Assembly (NCBI GenBank): GCA_963756575.1
Contig: CAVWOM010000011.1
Location: 1-64,000, forward strand
Length of the DNA stretch: 64,000 nucleotides
Direction: 5' to 3'
From: Palsa-504 sp963756575
GTDB lineage: Bacteria; Actinomycetota; Actinomycetes; Streptosporangiales; Streptosporangiaceae
How positions within the stretch are numbered: position 1 is the first letter of the stretch; every line of letters starts with the position of its first letter. The notes beneath the pieces were generated by a model. That model saw only the letters and a program-made list of their open reading frames with translations, did not search any database and was not told the DNA's origin. The position numbers were made by a program, and so were the translations under genes. Below, piece after piece: positions 29,724 through 38,152 of this stretch.

Positions 29724-32312
29724 GTGAAAGCGATTCGCCGGTTCACCGTGCGCGTAACCCTGCCCGAGCCGCTGGCCGCGCTGCATGGCCTGATGCTGAA
29801 CCTCCGCTGGTCGTGGCACCGCCCGACCGCCGACCTGTTCGCGTCGATCGACCCCGCCGCCTGGCGGGCGTCCGGCGGCGATCCGGTCGCGATGCTCAGC
29901 GCGCTGCCGTCGGCCCGGATCGCCGCGCTCGCGGCCGACGGGGAATTCCTCGCCCGGCTGGCCGAGGCCGAGCTGGACCTGCGGCGGTACATGTCCGACC
30001 CGCGCTGGTACGCCTCCGCCGTGACGGCGGGTCCGGCCGCGATCGCGTACTTCTCGCCCGAGTACGGCATCACCGCCGCGCTGCCGCAGTACTCCGGCGG
30101 CCTCGGCATCCTGGCCGGGGACCACCTGAAGTCCGCCAGCGACCTGGGCGTGCCGCTGATCGGGGTCGGCCTGCTGTACCGGCACGGGTACTTCACCCAG
30201 TCGCTGTCGGCCGACGGCTGGCAGGCCGAGCGCTACCCGTCCGACGACCCGAACGGCCTGCCGCTCGAGCTCCTGCGCGACCAGGCCGGATCGCCGGTGC
30301 ACGTGAGCGTGGGCCTGACCGAGGGCCGGTCGCTGACCGCGCAGATCTGGGTGGCTCAGGTCGGGCGCGTCCCGCTGCTCCTGCTCGACTCCTACGTCGA
30401 GGCCAACGAGGCCGACCTGCACGAGGTCACCGACCGGCTCTACGGCGGCGGCAGCGACCACCGGCTGCGCCAGGAACTGCTGCTCGGCGTGGGCGGCACG
30501 CGCGCCGTCCGGGCCTTCTGCGAGCTCACCGGCCACCCCTCGCCCGAGGTGTTCCACACCAACGAGGGGCACGCCGGGTTCCTCGGCCTGGAGCGGATCC
30601 GCGAGTACGCCGAGCAGGGCCTGAGCTTCGACGAGGCGCTGGAGCTGACCCGGGCGGGCACCGTGTTCACCACCCACACCCCGGTCCCGGCGGGCATCGA
30701 CCGGTTCGAGTGCAGCCTGATCCGGGCGGTCTTCGACCACGACCCGCTGCTGCCCATCGACCGGGTGCTCGCGCTCGGCGCCGAGGCTTACCCGGGCGGC
30801 GACCCCGACGTGTTCAACATGGCCGTGATGGGCATGCGCCTGGCGCAGCGCGTCAACGGCGTCTCGATCCTGCACGGCCAGGTGAGCCGGGAGATGTTCG
30901 CCGGCCTGTGGCCGGGCTTCGACACCCGCGAGGTGCCACTGGGCTCGGTCACCAACGGCGTGCACACCCCCACCTGGGTGGCGCCGGAGATCTTGTCCCT
31001 GACCGGCACCTCGCCGGGCGAGGCGACCGGCTGGGACTGGGGCCGCGCCGCGGCCGCCCCGGCCGGCGAGCTGTGGGAGACCCGGCACGCGCTGCGGGCC
31101 CGGCTGGTGGCCGAGACGCGGCGCCGGCTGCGCTCCTCCTGGCGCCAGCGCGGCGCGTCGGAGGCCGAGCTGACCTGGATCGACGACGTGCTCGACGAGC
31201 ACGTGCTGACGATCGGGTTCGCCCGGCGGGTGCCGTCCTACAAGCGGCTGACCCTGATGCTGAACGACCCGGCCACCCTGAGCGGCCTGCTCAACGACCC
31301 CGGCCAGCCGATCCAGATCGTGGTGGCGGGCAAGGCGCACCCGGCCGACGAGGGCGGCAAGGGCCTGATCCAGCAACTGGTGCAGTTCAGCGACAACCCG
31401 GACGTGCACCGCCGGATCGTGTTCCTGCCCGACTACGACATGGCCATGGCCGAGTTCCTGGTCCAGGGCTGCGACGTGTGGCTGAACAACCCGCTGCGGC
31501 CGCTCGAGGCGTGCGGCACCTCGGGCATGAAGGCCGCGCTGAACGGCGGGCTCAACCTGTCGGTCCGGGACGGCTGGTGGGACGAGTGGTACGACGGCGG
31601 GAACGGCTGGGAGATCCCGTCCGCCGACGGCGTGGCCGACGCCTCGCGCCGCGACGCGCTCGAGGCCACGGCGCTGTACGAGCTGATCGGCAAGTCGGTC
31701 GCGCCGCTGTTCTACGAGCGGGACGGCGACGGCATCCCGCAGGGCTGGCTCGAGCGGGTCCGGCACACGTTCCGCTCCCTCGGGCCGAAGGTCCAGGCCG
31801 AGCGGATGGTCCAGGAGTACGTCACGGGGCTGTACGTGCCGGCCGCGGCCTCCTCCCGCGGCCTGGCCGACGACCAGGGGTATCAGGGGTTCGGCCCGGC
31901 CCGCGAACTGGCCGACTGGAAGCGGCGGGTGGTGGCGGCCTGGCCGCAGCTGCGGGTCGAGCACGTGGAGTCGCAGGCCGCCGGGCAGGCGCTCGGCTCG
32001 GCGCTGGAGGTGCGGGTTTCGGTCTCGCTCGGCGAGCTCGCCCCCGGCGACGTGATGGTCGAGGTGGTCTACGGGCGCCCGGACGACGCCGACGAGCTCG
32101 TCGCGCCGTCCTACGCCACCTTGACGGCCGAGCCCGCCCCGGTCAACGGCACCGTCCGCTACGCGGGCGAGGTGCCGCTGGATCAGCCCGGGCCGTTCGG
32201 CTACACCGTCCGGGTGCTGCCGAACCACCCGCTGCTCGACAGCCGCGCCGAGCTCGGCCTGGTCACCTACCCGCAGGCCCCGGCCGGCATGACCAACGGG
32301 GACCTGCGTTAG
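29724..32312 (+). CDS. glgP: Alpha-glucan phosphorylase
   Basis: Releases glucose-1-phosphate from alpha-1,4-glucan; GT35. The 862-residue protein has N-terminal FTVRVTLPEPLAALHGLMLNLRWSWH, the substrate region AYFSPEYGITAALPQYSGGLGILAGDHLKSASDLG, HTNEGHAGF, and the PLP-site region around LEACGTSGMKAALNGGLNLSVRDGWWDEW. This is the actinobacterial long form with an extra N-terminal domain. The GTG start diverges from glgE with 183 bases between. Functionally it is the degradative partner of the GlgE pathway. The C-terminal 100 residues look like an added beta-rich domain. Confidence 0.95.
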   Translation: MKAIRRFTVRVTLPEPLAALHGLMLNLRWSWHRPTADLFASIDPAAWRASGGDPVAMLSALPSARIAALAADGEFLARLAEAELDLRRYMSDPRWYASAVTAGPAAIAYFSPEYGITAALPQYSGGLGILAGDHLKSASDLGVPLIGVGLLYRHGYFTQSLSADGWQAERYPSDDPNGLPLELLRDQAGSPVHVSVGLTEGRSLTAQIWVAQVGRVPLLLLDSYVEANEADLHEVTDRLYGGGSDHRLRQELLLGVGGTRAVRAFCELTGHPSPEVFHTNEGHAGFLGLERIREYAEQGLSFDEALELTRAGTVFTTHTPVPAGIDRFECSLIRAVFDHDPLLPIDRVLALGAEAYPGGDPDVFNMAVMGMRLAQRVNGVSILHGQVSREMFAGLWPGFDTREVPLGSVTNGVHTPTWVAPEILSLTGTSPGEATGWDWGRAAAAPAGELWETRHALRARLVAETRRRLRSSWRQRGASEAELTWIDDVLDEHVLTIGFARRVPSYKRLTLMLNDPATLSGLLNDPGQPIQIVVAGKAHPADEGGKGLIQQLVQFSDNPDVHRRIVFLPDYDMAMAEFLVQGCDVWLNNPLRPLEACGTSGMKAALNGGLNLSVRDGWWDEWYDGGNGWEIPSADGVADASRRDALEATALYELIGKSVAPLFYERDGDGIPQGWLERVRHTFRSLGPKVQAERMVQEYVTGLYVPAAASSRGLADDQGYQGFGPARELADWKRRVVAAWPQLRVEHVESQAAGQALGSALEVRVSVSLGELAPGDVMVEVVYGRPDDADELVAPSYATLTAEPAPVNGTVRYAGEVPLDQPGPFGYTVRVLPNHPLLDSRAELGLVTYPQAPAGMTNGDLR

Positions 32313-32344
32313 GGGTCACCCTCCCGCCGAAGTAGGGTCCCTTT

Positions 32345-33125
32345 ATGGCTGAGTTCGTCACGCTAGAGATCACGGACGGCATTGGCACCATCCGGCTCAA
32401 CCGTCCCAAGGTCAACGCGCTGAACGACCAGGTGACCGAGGAGCTCGGCCGGGGCCGCCCGCGCCGCGGAGGCCGCCGACGAGGTCCGCGCCGTGATCAT
32501 CTACGGCGGCGAGAAGGTCTTCGCCGGCGGCGCCGACATCGGGGTGATGGCCGAGGCCGGCTACGCCGAGATGGCCGCCCGCGGCGCCCGGCTCCAGGGC
32601 GCCGTGAACCTGATCGCCGCCCTGGGCAAGCCGGTGGTCGCCGCGATCACCGGCTACGCGCTCGGCGGCGGCATGGAGGTCGCGCTGGCGGCCGACTTCC
32701 GCATCGCGGGAGAGCGGGCCCGGCTCGGCCAGCCCGAGATCCTGCTCGGCATCATCCCCGGGGCGGGCGGCACCCAGCGCCTGCCCCGCCTGATCGGCCC
32801 GGCCAAGGCCAAGGACCTCGTCTTCAGCGGCCGCATGGTCACCGCGTCCGAGGCTCTTGAGATCGGACTGGTCGACCAGGTCGTCCCGGACGATTCCGTC
32901 TACCAGGCGGCCGTCGACATGGTGCGGCGCTACGCCACCGGCCCCGCCCTCGCGCTGCGCGCGGCCAAGCAGGCCATCGACGCGGGCCTCGGCGTGGACC
33001 TGGCCACCGGCCTGGAACTGGAACGCGTGCAGTTCGCCGCCCTGTTCGGCACCGAGGACCAGCGCGCCGGCATGCGCAGCTTCCTGGAAAACGGCCCCGG
33101 CCAAGCCACCTTCACCGGCCGCTAA
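32345..33125 (+). pseudogene. Enoyl-CoA hydratase/isomerase with a +1 frameshift
   Basis: The N-terminal part MAEFVTLEITDGIGTIRLNRP reads in one frame to about 32450 and the rest (VRAVIIYGGEKVFAGGADIG onward) in the next. The crotonase motifs are split only by one extra G in the GGGG tract at 32451-32454; removing it restores LGRAARAAEAADEVRAVIIYGG. The remaining motifs are intact: FAGGADIG, GKPVVAAITGYALGGGMEVALAADFRIAG, and the catalytic Glu in PEILLGIIPGAGGTQRLPRLIG. The corrected protein would be 259 residues. Either a recent mutation or a sequencing/assembly error in a homopolymer. Confidence 0.85.
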
Positions 33126-33201
33126 CCCCGCCACCTAACTTCACCACCCGCCAGCCCCGCGTCCCACCCCCTCATGCCCCTATCACCCCATCCGCAACGC
33201 T

Positions 33202-33285
33202 TAACGCGGAGCATCCGGCTTATGCGGAGGATCTGGGAGTCTATAGGCACCCATATCCTCCGCATAAGCCATTATTTCCGCGTTA
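33202..33285. terminator. Long hairpin between convergent genes, probable bidirectional terminator
   Basis: A 16-bp perfect stem (33217-33232 with 33255-33270) encloses a 22-base loop, and an outer 9-bp stem (TAACGCGGA 33202-33210 with TCCGCGTTA 33277-33285) extends it. It lies between the enoyl-CoA hydratase (plus) and dedA (minus) stops. The stem and loop sizes resemble the 6373-6434 element. No U-run follows either side. Confidence 0.6.
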
Positions 33286-33395
33286 TGTTCGAATTGCGGC
33301 GCACTCGGGTGGCCGGGTCGCGCCTCACGTGTGCCGTCCGCCCCGAAAGGAACATTCGTACCAAACGGGGTGGGCTTTAACGTGGTGAGTGCGGC

Positions 33396-34109
33396 CTATA
33401 AGCGCCGGTGGGCGCCCGGTGCCGGACGCTCGCCTGGTGCCGGACGCTCGCCTGGTGCCGGACGCTCGCCTGGTGCCGGACGCTCGCCTGGCCTGGCTTC
33501 CTCGGCCGGTTCCGGCTCCGCCGGGCGCCGCCGCACAAAGCGCCACACGGCCACCGCCAGCGCCAGCAGCACGATGGCCGCGATGATGTAGGTCGGGCCG
33601 TGGAAGGCATTGACGACGGACTGCCAGTTCGCGCCGACCGCGAAGCCGGCCGCGGCCAGCGCGGCGGTCCACGGGATGCAGCCGATCGTGGTGTAGACGC
33701 CGAACCGCACCGGGCTCATCCGCGCGATCCCGGCCGGCAGCGAGATGAACGTCCTGATCACCGGCAGCACGCGCCCGATCAGCACGGCCTTGCCGCCGTG
33801 CCGGTCGAACCAGGCCATGGCCCGGTCCAGGTCGTGCTCGCGCAGCCGCACGAGCCGGCCCCAGCGGTGCAGCGCGGGCAGCCCCAGGTAGCGGCCCACC
33901 GCCCAGGCGGCGTAGCTGCCGGCCACGTTGCCCGCGGTGCCGGCCAGGATGACCCCGGCCAGGTTGAGGCTCGTGCCGGGCACCGCCCCGGCCGCGAGCG
34001 CCCCGCCGAACGTCATGATCAGCTCGGACGGGACCGGGATGCACGCCGATTCCGCCAGCATGAGGACGAACACGGCCAGGTACCCGTAGGTCGCGATGAG
34101 ATGCTGCAT
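33396..34109 (-). CDS. DedA family membrane protein with repetitive C-terminal tail
   Basis: The 237-residue protein has the DedA hallmarks: an N-terminal re-entrant helix with ESACIPVPSELIM, an internal helix GVILAGTAGNVAGSYAAWAVGRYLG, and GRVLPVIRTFISLPAGIARMSPVRF carrying the family arginines and glycine. Some DedA proteins flip undecaprenyl phosphate back across the membrane (the UptA group). The stop of uppP abuts its start codon directly, so the two are co-translated. The tail after the last helix is GERPAP repeated four times, encoded by an 18-bp tandem repeat, and is probably disordered in the cytoplasm. Confidence 0.9.
   Translation of the reverse strand: MQHLIATYGYLAVFVLMLAESACIPVPSELIMTFGGALAAGAVPGTSLNLAGVILAGTAGNVAGSYAAWAVGRYLGLPALHRWGRLVRLREHDLDRAMAWFDRHGGKAVLIGRVLPVIRTFISLPAGIARMSPVRFGVYTTIGCIPWTAALAAAGFAVGANWQSVVNAFHGPTYIIAAIVLLALAVAVWRFVRRRPAEPEPAEEARPGERPAPGERPAPGERPAPGERPAPGAHRRL
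33418..33489. repeat. 18-bp tandem repeat inside dedA
   Basis: GGTGCCGGACGCTCGCCT is repeated exactly four times without a break. As 18 is a multiple of three, copy changes alter the length of the GERPAP tail without breaking the frame. Confidence 0.95.
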
Positions 34110-35126
34110 CTACTTGACCAGGCCGAGGTAGGCGACGCACGCTAGGCCCGCGACCAGGCAATATATACCAAACGGGGTCAGGCTCCGCGTTTGCAGGTAC
34201 CGGACCAGGAAACGGATCGCGGCGTAGGCGCCCAGACCGGACAGCACGCTGCCGAGCAGGATCTGGCCGTGGATCCCGTGGCCCAGCGGGCCGAACAGGT
34301 CCGGGATCTTCAGCACCCCCGCGGCCAGGATCACCGGGGTGGAGAGCAGGAAGGCGAACCGCGCGGCGTCCTCGCGGGCCAGGCCGCGGCGCATCCCGGC
34401 CACCATGGTGACCCCGTCCCGGCTGATCCCGGCCAGCAGCGCCAGGATCTGGGCCGAGCCGATGACGATCGCCCGCCCGTAGCCCATGGCCGACAGCCTC
34501 CGGTCGGCCATGACCGCCGCGGCCGGGGCCATCCCGGCTGGCCCTGGGCCAGCCGGAGGCGCCCCGGCCGCAGTCACCCCGGCCGGACCCGTTGCCGCCG
34601 TCCCCCCGCCCACGGCCACCGGTTCCGGCCGCCGGGCGGCCGCGAGGCGCGTGTCGGCGTCCAGCGAGGACCGGCGGCGGAATCGTTCCCCGGCGATCAG
34701 GATCACGCCGTTGACGGCGAGGAACACCCCGGCCACGACCGGCTTGCCGAAGATCACCCGGAACGGGTGCTCGGCCACCAGCCCGACCAGCCCCACGGGG
34801 ATCGTGGCCAGGACGATCATCCAGGCCAGGCGCTGGTCGGCGGTCTCCACCCGGCGCTCGCGCAGGGAACTGACGAAGCCGCCGACGATGCGGACCCAGT
34901 CCCGCCAGAAGTAGGCCAGCAGCGCGATCGCGGTGGCCACGTGCAGCCCCACGATGAAAGCCAGGTAGGGGGATTCGGGCTTGGACACGTCGAGGTCGGC
35001 CGCCCACTGGCCGCCGATCAGGGCGGGGAGCAGCACGTTGTGCCCCAGGCTGGACACCGGGAACAACTCGGATACGCCCTGGACGAGCCCGACGACGGCT
35101 GCCTCCAGGTAGGTCAGGTGCGTCAA
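34110..35126 (-). CDS. uppP: Undecaprenyl-diphosphatase (UppP)
   Basis: Removes a phosphate from undecaprenyl diphosphate so that the lipid carrier for cell-wall synthesis can be reused. The 338-residue protein has the two conserved motifs: VSELFPVSSLGH (residues 19-30) and GISRDGVTMVAGMRRGL in the second half, the latter with Asp where many have Ser. It is longer than the usual 265-280 residues because of an Ala/Gly/Pro-rich loop (about residues 165-205). It begins at a TTG with AAGGA seven bases upstream. dedA follows without a gap. It faces blaI across 132 bases containing operator-like sites. Confidence 0.92.
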   Translation of the reverse strand: MTHLTYLEAAVVGLVQGVSELFPVSSLGHNVLLPALIGGQWAADLDVSKPESPYLAFIVGLHVATAIALLAYFWRDWVRIVGGFVSSLRERRVETADQRLAWMIVLATIPVGLVGLVAEHPFRVIFGKPVVAGVFLAVNGVILIAGERFRRRSSLDADTRLAAARRPEPVAVGGGTAATGPAGVTAAGAPPAGPGPAGMAPAAAVMADRRLSAMGYGRAIVIGSAQILALLAGISRDGVTMVAGMRRGLAREDAARFAFLLSTPVILAAGVLKIPDLFGPLGHGIHGQILLGSVLSGLGAYAAIRFLVRYLQTRSLTPFGIYCLVAGLACVAYLGLVK

Positions 35127-35172
35127 TTCAATGTCCTTACGGTCCAGGCGCAGGCCAGACGGTGTCGTAGTG

Positions 35173-35201
35173 TCATAATGAGGTCCGGCTATGTTCTACA
35201 A
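35173..35201 (-). promoter_or_regulatory. Predicted uppP promoter
   Basis: On the minus strand TTGTAG (35196-35201) and TTATGA (35173-35178) are 17 bases apart and lie upstream of the uppP start. The -35 hexamer falls inside the first inverted repeat (35191-35215), so a bound repressor would block it. Confidence 0.45.
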
Positions 35202-35233
35202 ACACTGTAGAACATCTACGAGACTTGTAGATG
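35191..35233. promoter_or_regulatory. Paired BlaI-type operators between uppP and blaI
   Basis: The first site is a perfect 10-bp inverted repeat, ATGTTCTACA (35191-35200) and TGTAGAACAT (35206-35215), with a 5-base centre. The second, CATCTAC (35213-35219) and GTAGATG (35227-35233), overlaps it by three bases. The TACA...TGTA core is that of BlaI/MecI binding sites. Position between divergent uppP and blaI fits control of both and autoregulation; binding is inferred. Confidence 0.75.
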
Positions 35234-35258
35234 CGACGTGACCGAAAGGGGGCCTGGC

Positions 35259-35639
35259 ATGGGTGATGACGAGCTCACCCCGGGCGCGTCCCGGCGCCCG
35301 CACGGCGCGCTCGAAGCGGAAGTGATGGACGTGCTGCGGACGGCGCCGGGTTCGCTGAGCCCGGGCCAGGTGCGCGAGCGGCTCGCCGAGGACCTGTCCT
35401 ACAGCACGGTCGTGACGATCGTGTCCCGGCTGCACGCCAAGGGCCTGCTCGAGCGCGAGCGCACCGGGCGCGCCTTCGTCTACCGGCCGGTCGACGACGC
35501 CAGCCGGGCCGCCAGCCAGATGAGCCAGGCCCTGCAGGCCGGCTCGGATCGCGACGCGGTGCTGAGCCGGTTCGTCTCCGGGCTGTCCGGCCGGGACGCC
35601 CGGATGCTGCGTGAACTGCTGGGCGAAACCGGGGACTAG
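35259..35639 (+). CDS. blaI: BlaI/MecI family transcriptional repressor
   Basis: Winged-helix repressor of 126 residues. It has the family sequence RPHGALEAEVMDVLRTAPGSLSPGQVRERLAEDLSYSTVVTIVSRLHAKGLLERERTGRAFVY, in which the recognition helix is around YSTVVTIVSRLHAKG, then a C-terminal dimerisation helix. ATG 35259 is preceded by GAAAGGGGG; a GTG at 35238 would start inside the second operator half-site and is less likely. The next gene, three bases after its stop, encodes an M56 protease, the usual partner that inactivates the repressor on signal. No beta-lactamase gene is nearby. Confidence 0.92.
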   Translation: MGDDELTPGASRRPHGALEAEVMDVLRTAPGSLSPGQVRERLAEDLSYSTVVTIVSRLHAKGLLERERTGRAFVYRPVDDASRAASQMSQALQAGSDRDAVLSRFVSGLSGRDARMLRELLGETGD

Positions 35640-35642
35640 CGG

Positions 35643-36590
35643 ATGGACGCGTTCGTCTACCTGCCGCTGCTGGTTCCCGTGCTGGCCGCGGCGGCCGCCC
35701 GGCCGCTGGCGGCGCGGCTGGAGCCGCGCCTGGCCACCTGGCTGCTGACCGCGGTCACGGTCGCGCTCGCCGCCTTCAGCACGGCCGCGCTGGCCCTGCT
35801 GGCCGCGGCGGCGCTGGCCCGGGTCCCGGCCCTGGCCGCGCTGGGCGACTACTCCCAGCCGGTGCTGCGCCGCGGCGACCCGGTCCCCGTACGCGCCGGA
35901 GTGGCCGCGGCGCTGCTGCTGACCGCGGCCGCGGTGGCGGTCGCGGTGGTGATCCGCGCCCGCGCCCGGGGCCTGGCCGAGTCGTACCGGCGGGCCGCCC
36001 GGATGACCCCCGACGGCCCCGTCGTCATCGTGCCCGGGCAGGCCATCGAGGCGTACGCGCTGCCGGGCGCGCCCGGCCGGATCGTGGTGTCCGGCCGCCT
36101 GCTGGATGTGCTCGACGAGCGCGGCCGGGCCGCGCTGCTCGCCCACGAGCAGGCGCACCTGACGGCCCGGCACCACCTGTTCACCACCGTCGCGCACCTG
36201 GCCGCCGCGGCCAACCCGCTGCTGCTGCCGGTGGCCCGCGCGGTGGACTACACCGTGGAACGGTGGGCCGACGAGCGCGCCGCCGCCGTCACCGGCGACC
36301 GCCGCCTGGTGGCCGCCACCATCGGCCGGGTCGCCCTGCTCGCCCCCGCCCGTCCCCGCCGCACCCGCGCGGCGGCGCTCGCCGCCACCGGGACCGGTGG
36401 CCGGCGCGTGTCGCTGGCCTGGGCCGGGCCGGTGCCGAGGCGGGTCGCCGCGCTCCTGGCCCCGCCGCCGGGACGGCAGCTCGCGCTGCTGGCCGTGGCG
36501 GCGCTCCTGGTGCTGATCGCCGGGATCTCGGCCGCCGAGGCGGCCAGGGACCTGCACGCCCTGGTGGAGTACGCCCAGGCCGCCCGGTAA
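35643..36590 (+). CDS. M56 family membrane metalloprotease, BlaR1-like without sensor domain
   Basis: The 315-residue protein has three or so N-terminal membrane helices (residues about 5-25, 32-63, 86-107), the zinc motif HEQAH in ALLAHEQAHLTARHHL, the third-ligand region VERWADERAAAVTG, and a last helix (LALLAVAALLVLIAGI). It ends there: the large extracellular penicillin-binding sensor of staphylococcal BlaR1 is absent, as in mycobacterial BlaR-like proteins. It would cut BlaI to lift repression, but the trigger is unknown. Immediately downstream of blaI. Confidence 0.9.
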   Translation: MDAFVYLPLLVPVLAAAAARPLAARLEPRLATWLLTAVTVALAAFSTAALALLAAAALARVPALAALGDYSQPVLRRGDPVPVRAGVAAALLLTAAAVAVAVVIRARARGLAESYRRAARMTPDGPVVIVPGQAIEAYALPGAPGRIVVSGRLLDVLDERGRAALLAHEQAHLTARHHLFTTVAHLAAAANPLLLPVARAVDYTVERWADERAAAVTGDRRLVAATIGRVALLAPARPRRTRAAALAATGTGGRRVSLAWAGPVPRRVAALLAPPPGRQLALLAVAALLVLIAGISAAEAARDLHALVEYAQAAR

Positions 36591-36605
36591 ACGCCGGTAA
36601 CCGGC

Positions 36606-37016
36606 TCAGCTGCCGGCCACGAGCTTGCGCAGGGCCTGGGCCGCCTGGGCGTTCTGCTCGGCGTAGCTGACCAGCGCGCCGGCCAAGGTGGCGGCCCACT
36701 CGCCGATCGGGACGGCCTGCCGGGACAGCACCACCCCGCGCACCGCCCGGCAGACCTCGGCCGTCGGCTGGCCGTTGCGCACCGCCAGCGTCATCTGCAG
36801 CTCGCCCAGCTTGGCCACGACCTTGGAGATCTCGCCCGGGCGGCCGCGCATGCGGTCGGACATCGAACGTTCCCGCTCCACCGTCACGGAGTCGGCGGGC
36901 AGCGCCTCTCCCAGGGACTGGGCCAGCACGCGCGCGTAGATCGCCACGTCCGTGCTGTCGGCGCGCAGCGCGGCGGTCACCAGGTCAAGCGAGAGCGCGT
37001 CGTCGTGCTCAGTCAT
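36606..37016 (-). CDS. Conserved actinobacterial hypothetical protein
   Basis: The 136-residue protein has no membrane segments. Its middle part RERSMSDRMRGRPGEISKVVAKLGELQMTLAVRNG followed by RGVVLSRQAVPIGEWAATL reads as a compact alpha/beta domain I cannot name. It converges with the M56 protease gene (16 bases between stops) and diverges from the protein kinase gene with 152 bases between starts. Codon use looks like the neighbours. No function is proposed. Confidence 0.7.
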   Translation of the reverse strand: MTEHDDALSLDLVTAALRADSTDVAIYARVLAQSLGEALPADSVTVERERSMSDRMRGRPGEISKVVAKLGELQMTLAVRNGQPTAEVCRAVRGVVLSRQAVPIGEWAATLAGALVSYAEQNAQAAQALRKLVAGS

Positions 37017-37168
37017 CGGTCAGCCCCACAGCTAGAGATTCGCTTGCGATTGTAGTGCCGCCGGCCGTATCAGTCCCCAGCCGTACCAGGAGCGGCAGGA
37101 CCGTTACAGATAGGCAACATCTTGTTCGCTCCACAACACGCGATCTGTTTCGTACTCTGGAAGCCGCG

Positions 37169-38152
37169 ATGCCTGTGACGGAACGCCTGCCGAGGACCCT
37201 CGGCCCGTATCGCCTTCAGGACCGCCTTGGGGAAGGCGGTATGGGGGTAGTTCACCTCGCCCACGATGCGGAGGGCCGCCCGGTGGCGGTCAAGGTGCTG
37301 CATCCGCTCGGGACCGAGGCGGCCACCGCCCGCCGGCGGCTGGCCCGCGAGGTGGAGACCATGCGCCGGGTGCGCAGCCCCTACGTCGCCGAGGTCCTCG
37401 ACGCCGACGTCACCGGCGAGTACCCCTACATCGTCACCCGGTACGTGCCCGGGCCCACGCTGGACGAGATGGTGCGCGTCCGCGGCCCGCTGTCCGGCGC
37501 GGGGCTGCGCCGCCTGGCCTGCGGGATCGCCGAGGCGCTGGCCGCGATCCACGCGGCGGGCGTGGTGCACCGCGACCTGAAGCCGGGCAACGTGATGCTC
37601 ACCGATGACCGGCCGATCGTGATCGACTTCGGCATCGCGCAGGCCGGCGACGCCACCCGGCTGACCCAGGCCGGCCTGGTCATGGGCACGCCCGGGTACC
37701 TCGCCCCCGAGGTGATCGAGGGCGAGTCGAGCAGCTCCGCCTCGGACGTGCACTCCTGGGGCTCGACGATGGCGTTCGCGGCCACCGGTCACCTGCCGTT
37801 CGGCGGCGGCTCCTACGAGACGATCTTCTACCGCATCGTCTCCGGCCGCGCCGACCTGACCGGCGTCCCCGCCCCGCTCATCCCGCTGATCTCGGCCGCG
37901 CTGGCCCGGGATCCCTCGCACCGGCCGTCGGCCGCCTGGCTCAGCGCCCAGGCCAGCACGCTCGACATGTCGGCCGCCGCCTCACCCGCGATCGCCAGCT
38001 ACGCCCCGACCAGCACCTACGCCGGATCTCCGCCCGGGCAGCCGGCCCGGCAGCCCACGTTCACCCCCTCCGCCGCGAGCCCCGAAGCCGCCCGAGCCGA
38101 AGCCGCCCTAGCCGGCCCCGCGCTGGCCGGCCCTGCCCTAGCCCTGCCCTAG
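37169..38152 (+). CDS. Hanks-type serine/threonine protein kinase (interrupted before its membrane part)
   Basis: The kinase domain is complete: glycine loop GEGGMGVVHLAH, catalytic lysine in VAVKVL, catalytic loop VVHRDLKPGNVM, DFG in VIDFGIAQ, and APEVIEG. ATG 37169 was chosen over the upstream GTG at 37055 since the latter adds an implausible leader. After the kinase come Pro/Ala/Ser-rich repeats and a stop at 38150-38152, but the downstream sequence in the -1 frame reads through smoothly into a membrane domain, so one base has probably been lost in the CCCTGCCCTAGCC repeat near 38130-38150. The intact gene would give about 620 residues. Confidence 0.9.
   Translation: MPVTERLPRTLGPYRLQDRLGEGGMGVVHLAHDAEGRPVAVKVLHPLGTEAATARRRLAREVETMRRVRSPYVAEVLDADVTGEYPYIVTRYVPGPTLDEMVRVRGPLSGAGLRRLACGIAEALAAIHAAGVVHRDLKPGNVMLTDDRPIVIDFGIAQAGDATRLTQAGLVMGTPGYLAPEVIEGESSSSASDVHSWGSTMAFAATGHLPFGGGSYETIFYRIVSGRADLTGVPAPLIPLISAALARDPSHRPSAAWLSAQASTLDMSAAASPAIASYAPTSTYAGSPPGQPARQPTFTPSAASPEAARAEAALAGPALAGPALALP

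Noticed and set aside
29541..32228. Upstream extension of the glgE frame
   Set aside because: It lies antisense to glgP and has a composition of shadow frames; GlgE homologues begin near residue 1 as annotated.
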